Source: CAIMUS01 sp046347625 (lineage in GTDB: Bacteria > Pseudomonadota > Gammaproteobacteria > Competibacterales > Competibacteraceae). From it: 64,000 nt of DNA. Below, piece after piece: positions 17,112 through 26,626 of the stretch; position 1 is the stretch's first letter; each line of letters starts with the position of its first letter. The position numbers and the translations under genes were made by a program. Where the stretch lies: assembly GCA_046347625.1 (NCBI GenBank), contig JAXMFU010000003.1:1213902-1277901 (forward strand). Reading direction: 5' to 3'. The notes under the pieces were generated by a model that was given only the letters and a program-made list of their open reading frames with translations, had not been told where the DNA came from and did not search any database.

Positions 17112-17254
17112 CACCTATCAGTTGGTAGGGCGCAAGAGCGGAGCGTATTGCGCCGTTATGCGGTTGCCCCTCATCCGGCGCATTACGCTCCGCTCCGCTC
17201 TGCTAATGCGCCCTACGGTCTGTGCTTCCAGGATTGGAAGCACACTGATAGGTG
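17112..17254. mobile_element. MITE-like repeat, short copy of the 8485-8774 family
   Basis: Inverted ends CACCTATCAGT and ACTGATAGGTG enclose about 140 bp whose body (GGCGCATTACGCTCCGCTCC, CTAATGCGCCCTACGGTCTG) matches the first part of the repeat at 8485. No coding capacity. Confidence 0.7.
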
Positions 17255-17671
17255 ATAAGCTGGCGCCGGGATAAACGTGAACCAGGATCCTGTAGGCTTT
17301 TAATCGCACCTGTACTGAGCCATCGCATCAGGCGTACAACCACAGCATCACCGTATGATAGCACCGCCGAAAAGTGATGGGGCAGGCCAGGCCCGCGACT
17401 GGAGCGGCTGGACAGACCGGACCGTAGTTCCGGCCCGCTCCTACCAGCGCCGCAACGTTGGCAATGAGGCGGGATGAGGTCAACCTTTTTATCCCGAAAT
17501 AATCAGTAAGTGGCCAGGGTAGCAGGACAAGGTATTGAAACCACGGCAGGAGGCAGGGATGCACCGCATCGACTGAGACACTTGTTCAGAAAAAATCCAT
17601 TTTCCGGATAGACGCCGACTGCATGAGAACTGATTTGCAAATGACCGGCGGCTAACGGCAAGGAGAAAAGT
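17255..17671. other. Intergenic region before the Gly/Cys-tail membrane protein
   Basis: No gene recognised. A GC-rich palindromic stretch lies around 17390-17450 (GGCCCGCGACTGGAGCGG, CCGGCCCGCTCC). The last bases, GGCAAGGAGAAAAGT, are the ribosome-binding site of the next gene. Confidence 0.4.
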
Positions 17672-18601
17672 ATGGACTGGCTGATCCATAATTTTATTGC
17701 AGACCTGCATGGGCCGTATTTCCTACTCCTTTACGGCGTGGTGATCGCAGTGATAGTGCTGGTGTGCCGCTGGCGTGTCGCCCTTGTGGACAACACCGGC
17801 GAGCGCCCACCGCCGACGCTTCCCGCCCAGCCTGATCCTTATGAACTGGCATTCCTGCGCGGCGGTGAGAATGAAACCTTACGGATGGTGATTTTCGAAC
17901 TCATTCAGAACGGCTATTTGGAAACGGTGGAACAGGAACCTGCCACCGGTAAGGAGCAACTGAGGCAGAAACCGAACCATCTTCCTCTACACAGCCTGCC
18001 GCCGCCACAACAGGAGATTTACGGCTGGTTTGCAACCCCCCGAAAACCGGCTGAACTTTTCCAGGCGTCCTTATCCTGGCCACAATTCCGGTCCTGGTGT
18101 CAGCAATTCGAGCAGCGGCTCCAGCGGGAAGCCTTGCTTTTGCCTGCCAATCTCAAGGCGGAAAGCTGGCGTATCACCGGCAAGGGAGTAGGCGTTATCA
18201 TCTTATTGGGCGCCTACAAGTTACTGTTGGCCCTCGCCAAGGGTAAAGCCAACATCGGGTTCTTGATCACGATCGGAATTATCGGCCTGTTCATCCTGTT
18301 AGGTACCTGCGCACCGAAACGCCTAAGCAAACGGGGACAGGCTTATCTGCAGAATTTCCAAACGGCCTTTCAGGGACTCAGGAGACCAGCAGTGACCACT
18401 CCGGCCGGTAGCGGGTTGGCGCCGGCCGATCGGATGTTGCTGGTCGCCATTTTCGGTCTGGAGGCCTTAAAGGGCACCGACTACGCCTATTTTCAACAGT
18501 TGTTTCCTAAAGGTACTTCCGAGCATGGCGTGAGCGGCGGCTGCGGCGGTGGCTGCGGCGGCTGCGGCGGTTGCGGCGGCTGCGGCTGCGGCGGGGAATG
18601 A
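17672..18601 (+). CDS. TIGR04222-like membrane protein with Gly/Cys-rich C-terminal tail
   Basis: A 309-residue protein. The N-terminal transmembrane segment is near residues 17-33. A soluble middle follows (YELAFLRGGENETLRMVIFELIQNGYLE), then a hydrophobic pair near 172-215, and a final tail with six cysteines spaced by two or three glycines (VSGGCGGGCGGCGG and on). The body matches what I recall as the TIGR04222 domain, often followed by a low-complexity Gly/Cys tail. Its stop overlaps the start of a radical SAM/SPASM gene (ATGA). Together they could be a modified-peptide system with the tail as substrate, but no modification is shown. A good AAGGAGA site precedes the ATG. Confidence 0.8.
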   Translation: MDWLIHNFIADLHGPYFLLLYGVVIAVIVLVCRWRVALVDNTGERPPPTLPAQPDPYELAFLRGGENETLRMVIFELIQNGYLETVEQEPATGKEQLRQKPNHLPLHSLPPPQQEIYGWFATPRKPAELFQASLSWPQFRSWCQQFEQRLQREALLLPANLKAESWRITGKGVGVIILLGAYKLLLALAKGKANIGFLITIGIIGLFILLGTCAPKRLSKRGQAYLQNFQTAFQGLRRPAVTTPAGSGLAPADRMLLVAIFGLEALKGTDYAYFQQLFPKGTSEHGVSGGCGGGCGGCGGCGGCGCGGE

Positions 18602-19746
18602 GTGCCATGTCATCATCAGTCACCGAAATTTGTCAAAATAACGCCTATCACCCCCGTGGCCTTTTGTTACAGTGGCATATCACCGATCGCTGCAACCTGC
18701 GTTGCGCCCACTGCTATCAGGAGAATTACGCCGGCAAGGAACTCGCTTTCCCGGAATTACTGCGGATTCTACGGCAATATCTCGAATTGCTGGAGCGTTG
18801 GCGCAGCCAGGCCGGCGGCACCAACATTCGTGGCCATATCAACGTGACCGGCGGCGAGCCATTTGCCCGCCGAGATTTTTTCGATCTGTTGGAGGTTTTT
18901 GCGACTGAACGCAAGCGATTCAGCTTTGCGATCCTGAGCAATGGCAGTTTTATCGATGCAGGAGTGGCCCGGCGACTCCGCCTGCTAAGACCGGCTTTCG
19001 TCCAGGTCAGTATCGAGGGCGTTCAAGCGACCCATGATCGGATCCGTGGTCCAGGTACATTCGAACGCACGGTCGCGGCCATTCAATGTCTGGTACGGCA
19101 GGGTATCCGTACCCTCATTTCGTTTACCGCGCAGCGCGGCAACTTCCGTGAATTCCTCGAGGTGTGTCGCCTGGGGCAACGGCTGGGCGTGGCCAAGGTC
19201 TGGGCCGATCGCATGATTCCCTGGGGGAGCGGCGCTGCCGGGCAGGTGCTCACCCCGGAAGAAACCCGTGAATTCTGTTTGCTCCTGTGGCAGGCCCGGG
19301 TCGAGCGGAAGCGGCGCTGGTTCGTCTGCACCGAGATTGCCTCGCACCGGGCACTTCAGTTTCTCATGGGTGGCGGTCGGCCCTACCACTGCAGCGCCGG
19401 TGACTCGCTGCTCGCCGTGCTGCCCAATGGCGAAGTACTGCCCTGCCGCCGGCTGCCGATTATGGTGGGGAATGCGCTGGAGACACCCTTGACGGCAATC
19501 TACTATGAGAATGCTTGGCTGCGGGCGCTACGGGAACACAGCGGCGTCAGCCGCGGTTGCGAACAGTGCTATTATTCCCGCCTCTGTCGAGGCGGGTTGA
19601 AATGTCTTGCCTATGCGCTGACCGGCGATCCTTTTATCGCGGATCCAGGTTGCTGGCATGCCACCTGTCGAGGAGCCGGTTCTCAAGCGGATTCTTCCGG
19701 CGTGCTCCGGGTCGGTGCCGATTCAGGACTTAACAGCGAAAGCTGA
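18598..19746 (+). CDS. Radical SAM protein with SPASM-like C-terminal cysteines
   Basis: About 382 residues. The radical SAM cluster motif CNLRCAHC (Cys32/36/39) follows HITDR, then the GGEPFAR motif and SIEG. The C-terminal part carries the SPASM pattern: a cysteine at LPCRR, then CEQCYYSRLCRGGLKC and a last Cys in DPGCWH, for auxiliary 4Fe-4S clusters. Such enzymes modify ribosomal peptides or proteins, e.g. by thioether or C-C links. Start 18598 gives an ATGA overlap with the upstream gene; 18607 is an alternative. The Gly/Cys tail encoded just upstream is the obvious candidate substrate (inference). Its 3' end overlaps the convergent rne 3' end by 64 bp. Confidence 0.87.
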   Translation: MSAMSSSVTEICQNNAYHPRGLLLQWHITDRCNLRCAHCYQENYAGKELAFPELLRILRQYLELLERWRSQAGGTNIRGHINVTGGEPFARRDFFDLLEVFATERKRFSFAILSNGSFIDAGVARRLRLLRPAFVQVSIEGVQATHDRIRGPGTFERTVAAIQCLVRQGIRTLISFTAQRGNFREFLEVCRLGQRLGVAKVWADRMIPWGSGAAGQVLTPEETREFCLLLWQARVERKRRWFVCTEIASHRALQFLMGGGRPYHCSAGDSLLAVLPNGEVLPCRRLPIMVGNALETPLTAIYYENAWLRALREHSGVSRGCEQCYYSRLCRGGLKCLAYALTGDPFIADPGCWHATCRGAGSQADSSGVLRVGADSGLNSES

Positions 19747-22700
19747 GCCGGGTCGGCGCGGCCTTCCGCTTCGACCTCCGCCGGTGGTTCCATTTTTACC
19801 GGCCTGGCGGCAGCTTCGTCGGGCGAATTCGTCTCACTATCGAGTTCGATAGCCGCCGGTTCCGGCAATACGGCGATTTCAGCCGGCACAGCCGTTTCGC
19901 GCTCGAGCCGAACGTCCGCAGGTGCCAGCGGCGCTATTTCTGCTTTGATCGCCTGCCCGTCAGCGGATGCTGCGTCTTTCCGTTCGGATTCCAGCGAGGG
20001 TGCCACCGATACTATCGGCCGGGCTTCCGCTTCGACTATCGGCGATGTTTCCAGCCCGATCGGCCGATCCATTTCTTCATTCTCGAGAGCGGCTTCTTCT
20101 CCTACGGCGGTTTCAGGCGCTAATCCCGGCGCCAGCGCGGATTCCTCCGCCACTGCCACCACCTCATCAGGGCGTTCCCCTGCCGGGACACTCGCAGTAA
20201 CGGCCGGCGGCTCCGAGGTCGCAAAGGACTCAGTCGCTTCATCGGATTCCGCAGTAACTTCCGGCGTCGGTTGCAACGGCTCCATGGAGACCACCTGGAC
20301 CGGTGCTGTCGCGGCCGTCACCGTGTTGGCTTCCTGGGATGGGACGGCCTCCGGCTGAAGCTCCAAGGATACCCGCGCGCTTTCCTGCAACTCGGTAGTG
20401 ATAATTTCGGCAGTGTCTTCAGGCGCCAATGCCTCCGCTGGCGGTTCCCATACGTTTGGCTCGACCGATGGTAAAGACGGCTCGCCAAATACGCTCGCGG
20501 ACGACTCCGATCCGACTGCCGCCACGACAGCCACCTCTTCCGGTAACGGCGTCATGCTGTCAGTCTGGGTGGCGGCTTCCCCAATCGAGCTGGCCACCTC
20601 CAGCACGGCTGTCGTCTCGCCGACGCCGGTTACCACCGCCGTGGCCGCCGCCACGGCCGTTGTCGCGGCCAACGCCGGCGCTATATCGGCCTCCATTGCC
20701 ACTCCTGCCGGGGCGGGAACCGATTCCTGAGCCGCCGGAGGAACAGTGCCCTTAGAATAGCGTGGCCGCCCGCCGCGGATGCGCCGCCGGACTGACGGCT
20801 GCGATACGGCAGAGGCAGTCGCTTCGGTCGTGGCAGCGCTCACCGCCTCAGTGACCTCATCGCGTGGTGTTCTCGACTCGGCGAGTTCTTCCTCGCCCGC
20901 TTCCATCACGTCGTCCGGGGCCAGGGTGGTTTCCACGGCTGTACTTTCCCCTCTACGGCGGCGCCTGCCGCCACGGCGCCCGCGCCGCCGTTGGGACATC
21001 GTCTCTTCCGGTATCTCGGCAGGTCTGGCTTTCTCCTCGACCGGCAGCGGTTCGACCGGCTCGAGCGCCGGCTCCAGCAGCGCCGGTTCGGCCGGTATCG
21101 GGGTGGAAAACGGTACCGATACTTCGGGTTCGACCGGTTCCTGTACCGGTGGTCGCCGTTGCCCGGCGGGCCGACGTACTCTACCGGATTGAGGCTCGCC
21201 ACGCCGGGTAACCGCCGGTCGACCCTCATGCTCCCCCGGACCGACACCACCCTCGCCGGTACCCCCTTCGAACAAACTGCGCCACAACCATCTGAGGAAA
21301 CTCGGATGGTCCTCGGAGGCGGCGAGAGAATCCGCCACCGTGGGGGAGGGGGCCGGTGTCGAGGGCTTGATGGACTTGACCACAGGCTCTTCGATCAGAC
21401 GGGTAATACTGCTGACCTGTTCCTCCTCCTCTTCCTCGTAGTGAACCGTCAACTGGTAAGACGCTTCCTCACTTTCGGGCATCTCGTCACTACGCCGCCG
21501 CGTCAATTCAAAATGCGGGGTTTCCAGGGACGGATTGGGAATCAAGAGAATAGCGACTTTATGGCGTTGCTCGATCACTCTGATCGCTTCCCGCTTTTCA
21601 TTGAGCAGGTAGGTCGCCACCTTGATCGGTAACTGGGCAATGACCTGGCCGGTCTTGTCCTTCATCGCCTCTTCTTCGACCAGGCGCAGCACCGCCAGCG
21701 CCAACGATTCCACGCCGCGGATCGTGCCCTGACCGTTACAGCGGGGGCAAATCACATGGCTGGCCTCATCCAGGGAAGGGCGCAGCCGCTGGCGCGACAT
21801 CTCCAGCAGGCCGAAACGGGAGATGCGCCCGATCTGGACCCGAGCGCGATCCATTTTCAACAAGTCCCGCAGCCGGTTCTCCACGTCCCGCTGGTTGCGT
21901 GGCAGGGCCATATCGATAAAGTCGATCACGATCAGCCCGCCCAGGTCGCGCAGCCGTAGCTGACGGGTGATTTCCTCCGCCGCCTCCAGGTTGGTATTGA
22001 GCGCGGTTTCTTCGATATCGCTGCCCTTGGTGGCGCGGGCGGAATTGATATCGATAGAGACCAGTGCCTCCGTATAGTCGATCACGATAGCGCCGCCCGA
22101 CGGCAGAGCCACTTCGCGCTGATAGGCGGTTTCGATCTGACTTTCGATCTGGAAGCGGGTAAACAGCGGGATATGGTCTTGATACAGCTTAAGCTTGTTC
22201 AGATTGTGCGGCATGATCTGCTGCATGAAATCGCGGGCCTGCTGGTAGACTTTCTGATCGTCCACCAGAATTTCGCCGATATCGGCACGCAGATAATCGC
22301 GCAGCGCGCGAATGATGATATTGCTTTCCTGATAGATCAGGAAAGGCGCTTTTCTCTGCTGGGACGCTTTTTCAATGGCCTGCCATACGTGGAGCAGGTA
22401 ATCCAGATCCCATTGCAGTTCTTCCTGCGACCGACCTACCCCGGCGGTGCGAACGATCAGGCCCATCCCTTCGGGCACATTTAAATTGCTCATCACCTCC
22501 CGGATTTCCTGCCGGTCCTCGCCTTCGATCCGGCGCGAGACCCCCCCGGCGCGGGGATTGTTGGGCATCAGTACCAGATAGCGACCGGCCAGACTGATGA
22601 AGGTGGTCAATGCCGCCCCCTTGCTGCCGCGCTCTTCCTTATCGACCTGGATGACGATTTCCTGGCCTTCCCGGATCGCTTCCCTGATGCTGGGACGACC

Positions 22701-22958
22701 CCCGCCGCTTAAGGATTGGGGATCGAAATAGCTGCGGATGACTTCCTTGAAAGGCAGAAAGCCATGGCGCTCGGCACCATAGTCGACAAAGGCGGCTTCC
22801 AGGCTGGGCTCGATGCGGGTGATCCTGCCCTTGTAAATATTGGACTTTTTCTGTTCGCGGGAAGGTGTTTCAATATCCAGATCGTAGAGTTTTTGTCCAT
22901 CGACGATAGCCACCCGCAACTCTTCCAGTTGGGTGGCGTTGATTAACATTCTTTTCAT
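19683..22958 (-). CDS. rne: Ribonuclease E
   Basis: RNase E, about 1091 residues, the single-strand endonuclease and scaffold of the RNA degradosome. It begins MKRMLINATQ exactly like E. coli Rne, with the S1 domain, the DNase I-like catalytic segment with IVIDFIDMA, and the Zn-link CPRCNGQG. Past ~500 residues the tail is long, low-complexity and Ala/Val/Glu/Pro-rich, with one RRGRRGGRRRRRG arginine patch for RNA binding. I chose the start at 22958 because GGAGAGAGAG precedes it; the open frame to 23246 is unlikely to be used. Divergent from rluC, as in E. coli. Confidence 0.95.
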   Translation of the reverse strand: MKRMLINATQLEELRVAIVDGQKLYDLDIETPSREQKKSNIYKGRITRIEPSLEAAFVDYGAERHGFLPFKEVIRSYFDPQSLSGGGRPSIREAIREGQEIVIQVDKEERGSKGAALTTFISLAGRYLVLMPNNPRAGGVSRRIEGEDRQEIREVMSNLNVPEGMGLIVRTAGVGRSQEELQWDLDYLLHVWQAIEKASQQRKAPFLIYQESNIIIRALRDYLRADIGEILVDDQKVYQQARDFMQQIMPHNLNKLKLYQDHIPLFTRFQIESQIETAYQREVALPSGGAIVIDYTEALVSIDINSARATKGSDIEETALNTNLEAAEEITRQLRLRDLGGLIVIDFIDMALPRNQRDVENRLRDLLKMDRARVQIGRISRFGLLEMSRQRLRPSLDEASHVICPRCNGQGTIRGVESLALAVLRLVEEEAMKDKTGQVIAQLPIKVATYLLNEKREAIRVIEQRHKVAILLIPNPSLETPHFELTRRRSDEMPESEEASYQLTVHYEEEEEEQVSSITRLIEEPVVKSIKPSTPAPSPTVADSLAASEDHPSFLRWLWRSLFEGGTGEGGVGPGEHEGRPAVTRRGEPQSGRVRRPAGQRRPPVQEPVEPEVSVPFSTPIPAEPALLEPALEPVEPLPVEEKARPAEIPEETMSQRRRGRRGGRRRRRGESTAVETTLAPDDVMEAGEEELAESRTPRDEVTEAVSAATTEATASAVSQPSVRRRIRGGRPRYSKGTVPPAAQESVPAPAGVAMEADIAPALAATTAVAAATAVVTGVGETTAVLEVASSIGEAATQTDSMTPLPEEVAVVAAVGSESSASVFGEPSLPSVEPNVWEPPAEALAPEDTAEIITTELQESARVSLELQPEAVPSQEANTVTAATAPVQVVSMEPLQPTPEVTAESDEATESFATSEPPAVTASVPAGERPDEVVAVAEESALAPGLAPETAVGEEAALENEEMDRPIGLETSPIVEAEARPIVSVAPSLESERKDAASADGQAIKAEIAPLAPADVRLERETAVPAEIAVLPEPAAIELDSETNSPDEAAARPVKMEPPAEVEAEGRADPAQLSLLSPESAPTRSTPEESA

Positions 22959-23308
22959 CTCTCTCTCCAGCGCTCGACCGTCACCCGTTGGATGGTCACC
23001 GGAAGGTACGGACCAGGGATGGGGCAGGGACGGGGGCCGCGGTCCTTGGAGGGAAAACGTATGGTAAACCCAGCGTACACATCCGCGCCAGTCGACAACA
23101 GGCCGGGAGCGCAGTCTTGATCGCTCTGCTAAAGTCAGGGTCGAGCGATAAAAAACCCTATCAAGTGGCAGTACCCGCGCTTGGGCAGGCGTGTACTTGA
23201 AAATCGCCAGCTTGCCACCCGCTCCGAAGTTAAGGGCGGACGGCAACTATGATTGCAATATAACAGTCAAGGTGCATGGCATCAATCGGTTAAGGGCTTT
23301 AAACTGCG
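22959..23308. other. rne-rluC divergent intergenic region
   Basis: This 350-bp spacer separates two divergent genes. It must hold the rne leader and both promoters. In E. coli the long rne 5' UTR carries an autoregulatory hairpin; I see GC-rich pairing near 22990-23050 but cannot assign a homologous structure. Confidence 0.4.
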
Positions 23309-24280
23309 ATGAATACATCACCACCTCCGCCACCATCTCCGCTACAATCTCCGCCACGCGCGCAGTTGCTCGAAGTGGCCGCCGACCATGCCGGTCAGCG
23401 GATCGATAATTATTTATTGCGGCTGCTCAAAGGAGCACCTAAGAGTCTGATTTATCGGCTGTTGCGTAAAGGTGAAGTGCGGGTCAACAGCGGCCGTATC
23501 GGCCCGGATTATCGCCTGCAAACCGGCGACCGGGTGCGGCTGCCACCGTTGCGTCTGTCGGCACCGGACGAGCCGCCCCCACCGCCGGCGGCGCTGCTGG
23601 CGCGGCTGAAAGCGGCGGTCATCTGGGAAGACCGGAATCTCCTGGTATTGAACAAGCCGGCCGGTATTGCGGTCCATAAAGGTAGCGGCCTGGATTTCGG
23701 CATTATCGAACTGGCGCGGGCGCTATGGCCGCATCTGACTTTCCTGGAACTGGCGCATCGGCTGGACCGGGAAACCAGCGGTTGTCTGGTGCTGGCGAAA
23801 ACGCCCACGGCACTGCGGGCCATGCACGATGCGCTGCGGGCCGGCGCGGTGGACAAGCGCTATCTGGCGCTGGTGTGTGGTCAATGGCAATATGGCACTT
23901 ATGAGGTCGCCGCTCCACTGCAGAAAGTGCTGCGTGGTGGCGAGCGGCTGATGGAAGTGGCCGAACAAGGCAAACCGGCTCGCACCCGGTTCAAGCCGGT
24001 CAGTCTCTGGCCACGGGCGTCCTTGCTGGAAGTTGTCCTGGCAACCGGACGCACCCATCAGATTCGGGTTCATGCCGCCTGGTGTGGTCATCCTGTGGCC
24101 GGGGATGATAAATATGGTGATGCCGCCTGTAACCAAGACCTGCGCCATTATGGCCTGCGCCGTCTGTTTCTCCATGCCCACCGCATTGCTATCGTGTTGG
24201 GCGGTCGGGAAATCCTGTTGAGTGCGCCGTTGGATGAAGATTTACGTGAGGTCGTGGAACAGCTGGAAAGCGAGCGCTGA
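23309..24280 (+). CDS. rluC: 23S rRNA pseudouridine synthase RluC
   Basis: A 323-residue RluA-family enzyme with an N-terminal S4 domain (AGQRIDNYLLRLLKGAPKSLIYRLLRKG is the S4 helix pair region) and the catalytic motif HRLDRETSGCLVLAK carrying the nucleophilic Asp. The downstream ATGRTHQIRVH is also family-specific. RluC makes pseudouridines 955, 2504 and 2580 in E. coli 23S rRNA. Location divergent from rne supports RluC over RluD. Confidence 0.93.
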   Translation: MNTSPPPPPSPLQSPPRAQLLEVAADHAGQRIDNYLLRLLKGAPKSLIYRLLRKGEVRVNSGRIGPDYRLQTGDRVRLPPLRLSAPDEPPPPPAALLARLKAAVIWEDRNLLVLNKPAGIAVHKGSGLDFGIIELARALWPHLTFLELAHRLDRETSGCLVLAKTPTALRAMHDALRAGAVDKRYLALVCGQWQYGTYEVAAPLQKVLRGGERLMEVAEQGKPARTRFKPVSLWPRASLLEVVLATGRTHQIRVHAAWCGHPVAGDDKYGDAACNQDLRHYGLRRLFLHAHRIAIVLGGREILLSAPLDEDLREVVEQLESER

Positions 24281-24467
24281 ATGCGGTCGAAAAGCCGGTG
24301 GAATTCGCCCGGCCGGCGGCCGTACCGGTTGCAACTCTCGATGGCGGGCGTCGAGTCCGGCATGGAATCAGTGGTCACGTGCCTGCTGGAGCCGGTCGGC
24401 TCCGCCCTGCGACACGGTTTCGAGTTAATATATCTTTTACTTTACTTCTTATAAACTTAGCTAGATT

Positions 24468-25484
24468 ATGGACTTCGATATTATCGTCATAGGCTCCGCC
24501 AGCATGGATGTCCTTGTTAAGACCGAGGCCAGGATCGTTCACATCCAGGGCCTGTCTCACGGCCAATGGATGGACGAGCAGTTGCTGGCCTATCCGCTGG
24601 GTAGCAAATTGCTGATCGAGCAGCTTGCCTTTGCGCCGGGTGGGGCGGGGACGAATGTCTGCGCCACCTTCGCCGGGCTGGGTTTAAGAACGGCCTTGAT
24701 CGGCAAGATCGGCACCGACCAGCATGGCCAAATGCTACTGGACTGGCTGGAGGATAACGCTATTGCCTTTCTCGGCGAACGGGGTGGACAGACCGGTTAC
24801 AGTCTGATTCTGGCCAGCCAGGCGAACGATCGTACGATTCTTTCGTTCAAGGGCTGTAATAACGAGCTTGAATCCGCCTGGACCTCGCCGGCCCCGCTAC
24901 AGACGCGCTGGCTTTACGGCACTTCCATGCTGGAACGCAGCTTTCAGGCGCAGGAACGGTTGTTCGTGCTGGCCAGGCGGCAGGGTATCCGCACCGTTTA
25001 CAATCCCAACCCTTATATCTGCTGCAAAGGCATCGCCCACCTTGGAACCATGCTACGCCATACCGATGTACTGATGTTGAACACCGAGGAGGCGGGCCTG
25101 CTGGTGGGTAATAGTGCCGAACCGCCGGAGCTGGCGGCTCGTCTGGCCAGGCAGGGACCCGGCATTGTCACGGTATCCGATGGCGCCCGCGGTGTGACGG
25201 TCTGTGCCGGAAACGATTGGGGTGGTGAATGCTGGCATATCGGCCCGGCTGCCGCGCTCGAGATCGTGGATACCACCGGTGCCGGCGATGCCTTTGGTTC
25301 CGGTTTTATCGCCGGTCTGCATTTAGGTAAAACCCTGTATGAGGCGGCGCTGATGGGCGTCTTGAATGCCGAGGATGTGATTCAGACTTACGGGCCCAAG
25401 GGTGAGCGGGTGAACCGCCAGCGGATGGAAGCCAGGCTGCTGGCGGAGTTGGATACGCCACGGCATGAGATTGTCAAGCTGTAG
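24468..25484 (+). CDS. PfkB family carbohydrate/nucleoside kinase
   Basis: A 338-residue ribokinase-fold sugar kinase. The N-terminal signature DIIVIGSASMDVLVKTE, the GGAGTNVCATFAGLG segment and the anion-hole motif DTTGAGDAFGSGFIAGL are all present. The substrate cannot be told. Upstream (24420-24467) the DNA is AT-rich and may hold its promoter, but no clear ribosome site precedes the ATG. It stands alone, followed by a convergent gene. Confidence 0.88.
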   Translation: MDFDIIVIGSASMDVLVKTEARIVHIQGLSHGQWMDEQLLAYPLGSKLLIEQLAFAPGGAGTNVCATFAGLGLRTALIGKIGTDQHGQMLLDWLEDNAIAFLGERGGQTGYSLILASQANDRTILSFKGCNNELESAWTSPAPLQTRWLYGTSMLERSFQAQERLFVLARRQGIRTVYNPNPYICCKGIAHLGTMLRHTDVLMLNTEEAGLLVGNSAEPPELAARLARQGPGIVTVSDGARGVTVCAGNDWGGECWHIGPAAALEIVDTTGAGDAFGSGFIAGLHLGKTLYEAALMGVLNAEDVIQTYGPKGERVNRQRMEARLLAELDTPRHEIVKL

Positions 25485-25571
25485 CTGGCATCCAGAGAGA
25501 AAATGCCAAGCTATCCGGCCCTGGGAGCGCCGGCGTCCTCGCCGGCCTCATTGATTATATTTTTCCAATGG

Positions 25572-26531
25572 CTAACCGCGCCGTGCCGTAATGGTACGCT
25601 TATCACCGGTCTGCAGCACGAGCGCGCCGTCGGGACTCAGCGTAAACCGTTGCACGTTTTTCAATATCTCCGTAAATACACGTTCCTGTTGCATCAGGGC
25701 CGGAGCACACGCCATCATCGTCATGGCGGCGTTCGAGAGGGTAAGCCCTTCCCCGGTCAAGGAATAGCCGCCTGTGTAGCTGTTGCACGACGCCTTACCA
25801 AAGATGCGCCCGTCCGCACCGAAGTTGAGTGTCGCACGCGAGCGATCGACGATCCCAGTGCCATTGATGTCTTCGACCACCCATTCGGCCCCTTGCAGCA
25901 GCGTGGCGGGATCGCCGCCACAGCCGTTCAACACCTTGCCATCGAAGACGACGGCAACCTGATTCGGATACGGCATGCCGCTCATGGTGTCGGTGCAGGC
26001 CCGGTCGAAAATGGTTATCGTCAGATCATGGTCACCGGTTTTGGCGCTGTATTTCTTGAATTCGTCTGTAGTCTCGGCAGCCGGTGTCGGCACCTCGATT
26101 CGGGTTTGCCCGGTGTCGGCCAGGAAGCTCATCCGATTGTCGTCGATGTCGAGCTTCCAGCCGGGTTCATTGCCGGTCGCACGGAAAAGCTTCGCCTCCG
26201 TTCCCTCTTTCGTGCATTCGGGATAGGTTTGCCCTCTGACGACCAGCGTTGCCCGGTTGCCCTTGGACCAAAAGTTTGTGCCCGGGTCACCGGTCGCCTG
26301 GTATTTGGCTCCCGACGCCGTCTTCACCGGCTGCATCTCGAAAGTCTCCTCGCCGACCGTCAGATACATCGTATTGTTCCTGAATCCAATCGAACCGGCT
26401 TGAGTGCCACAGCGGAATGTGGTGGTACGCAACATCGTGCCGGAGCCGTCCTGGTCGCCACCGACGCAGACCGTAAGACTCGACATGAACCCAATAGCCA
26501 TGATGGTCATGGCGAAAATGCGGGACATCAC
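25572..26531 (-). CDS. Exported protein with MliC-like, COG3650 and META domains
   Basis: A 319-residue exported protein. The signal peptide (MMSRIFAMTIMAIGFMSSLTV) ends around residue 22. An MliC-like lysozyme-inhibitor domain lies near 38-107 (FRCGTQAGSIGFRNNTMYL, with paired cysteines), a COG3650 domain near 118-205 (FRATGNEPGWKLDI) and a META domain near 216-310 (SCNSYTGGYSL, TMMACAPALMQQE). COG3650-META combinations occur in heat-shock lipoprotein HslJ relatives; adding MliC suggests envelope protection against host or competitor lysozyme. No lipobox is certain, although CVGG at 22 could be one. Confidence 0.85.
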   Translation of the reverse strand: MMSRIFAMTIMAIGFMSSLTVCVGGDQDGSGTMLRTTTFRCGTQAGSIGFRNNTMYLTVGEETFEMQPVKTASGAKYQATGDPGTNFWSKGNRATLVVRGQTYPECTKEGTEAKLFRATGNEPGWKLDIDDNRMSFLADTGQTRIEVPTPAAETTDEFKKYSAKTGDHDLTITIFDRACTDTMSGMPYPNQVAVVFDGKVLNGCGGDPATLLQGAEWVVEDINGTGIVDRSRATLNFGADGRIFGKASCNSYTGGYSLTGEGLTLSNAAMTMMACAPALMQQERVFTEILKNVQRFTLSPDGALVLQTGDKRTITARRG

Positions 26532-26626
26532 TTTAACCTACTCAACTTCTATAAGGAATCCATCAGGACGTTCGATAACTCTGGATAAGGTGGACCGTGC
26601 CCAGCCTACCGGGCTGCCGGCAATTG

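Noticed and set aside
23000..23246. N-terminal extension of RNase E by 96 residues.
   Set aside because: The conserved start MKRMLINAT with GGAGAGAGAG lies at 22958; upstream residues are low-quality and unconserved.
25503..26588. 361-codon plus-strand frame.
   Set aside because: Antisense to the META-domain protein, which has a signal peptide and clear domains.
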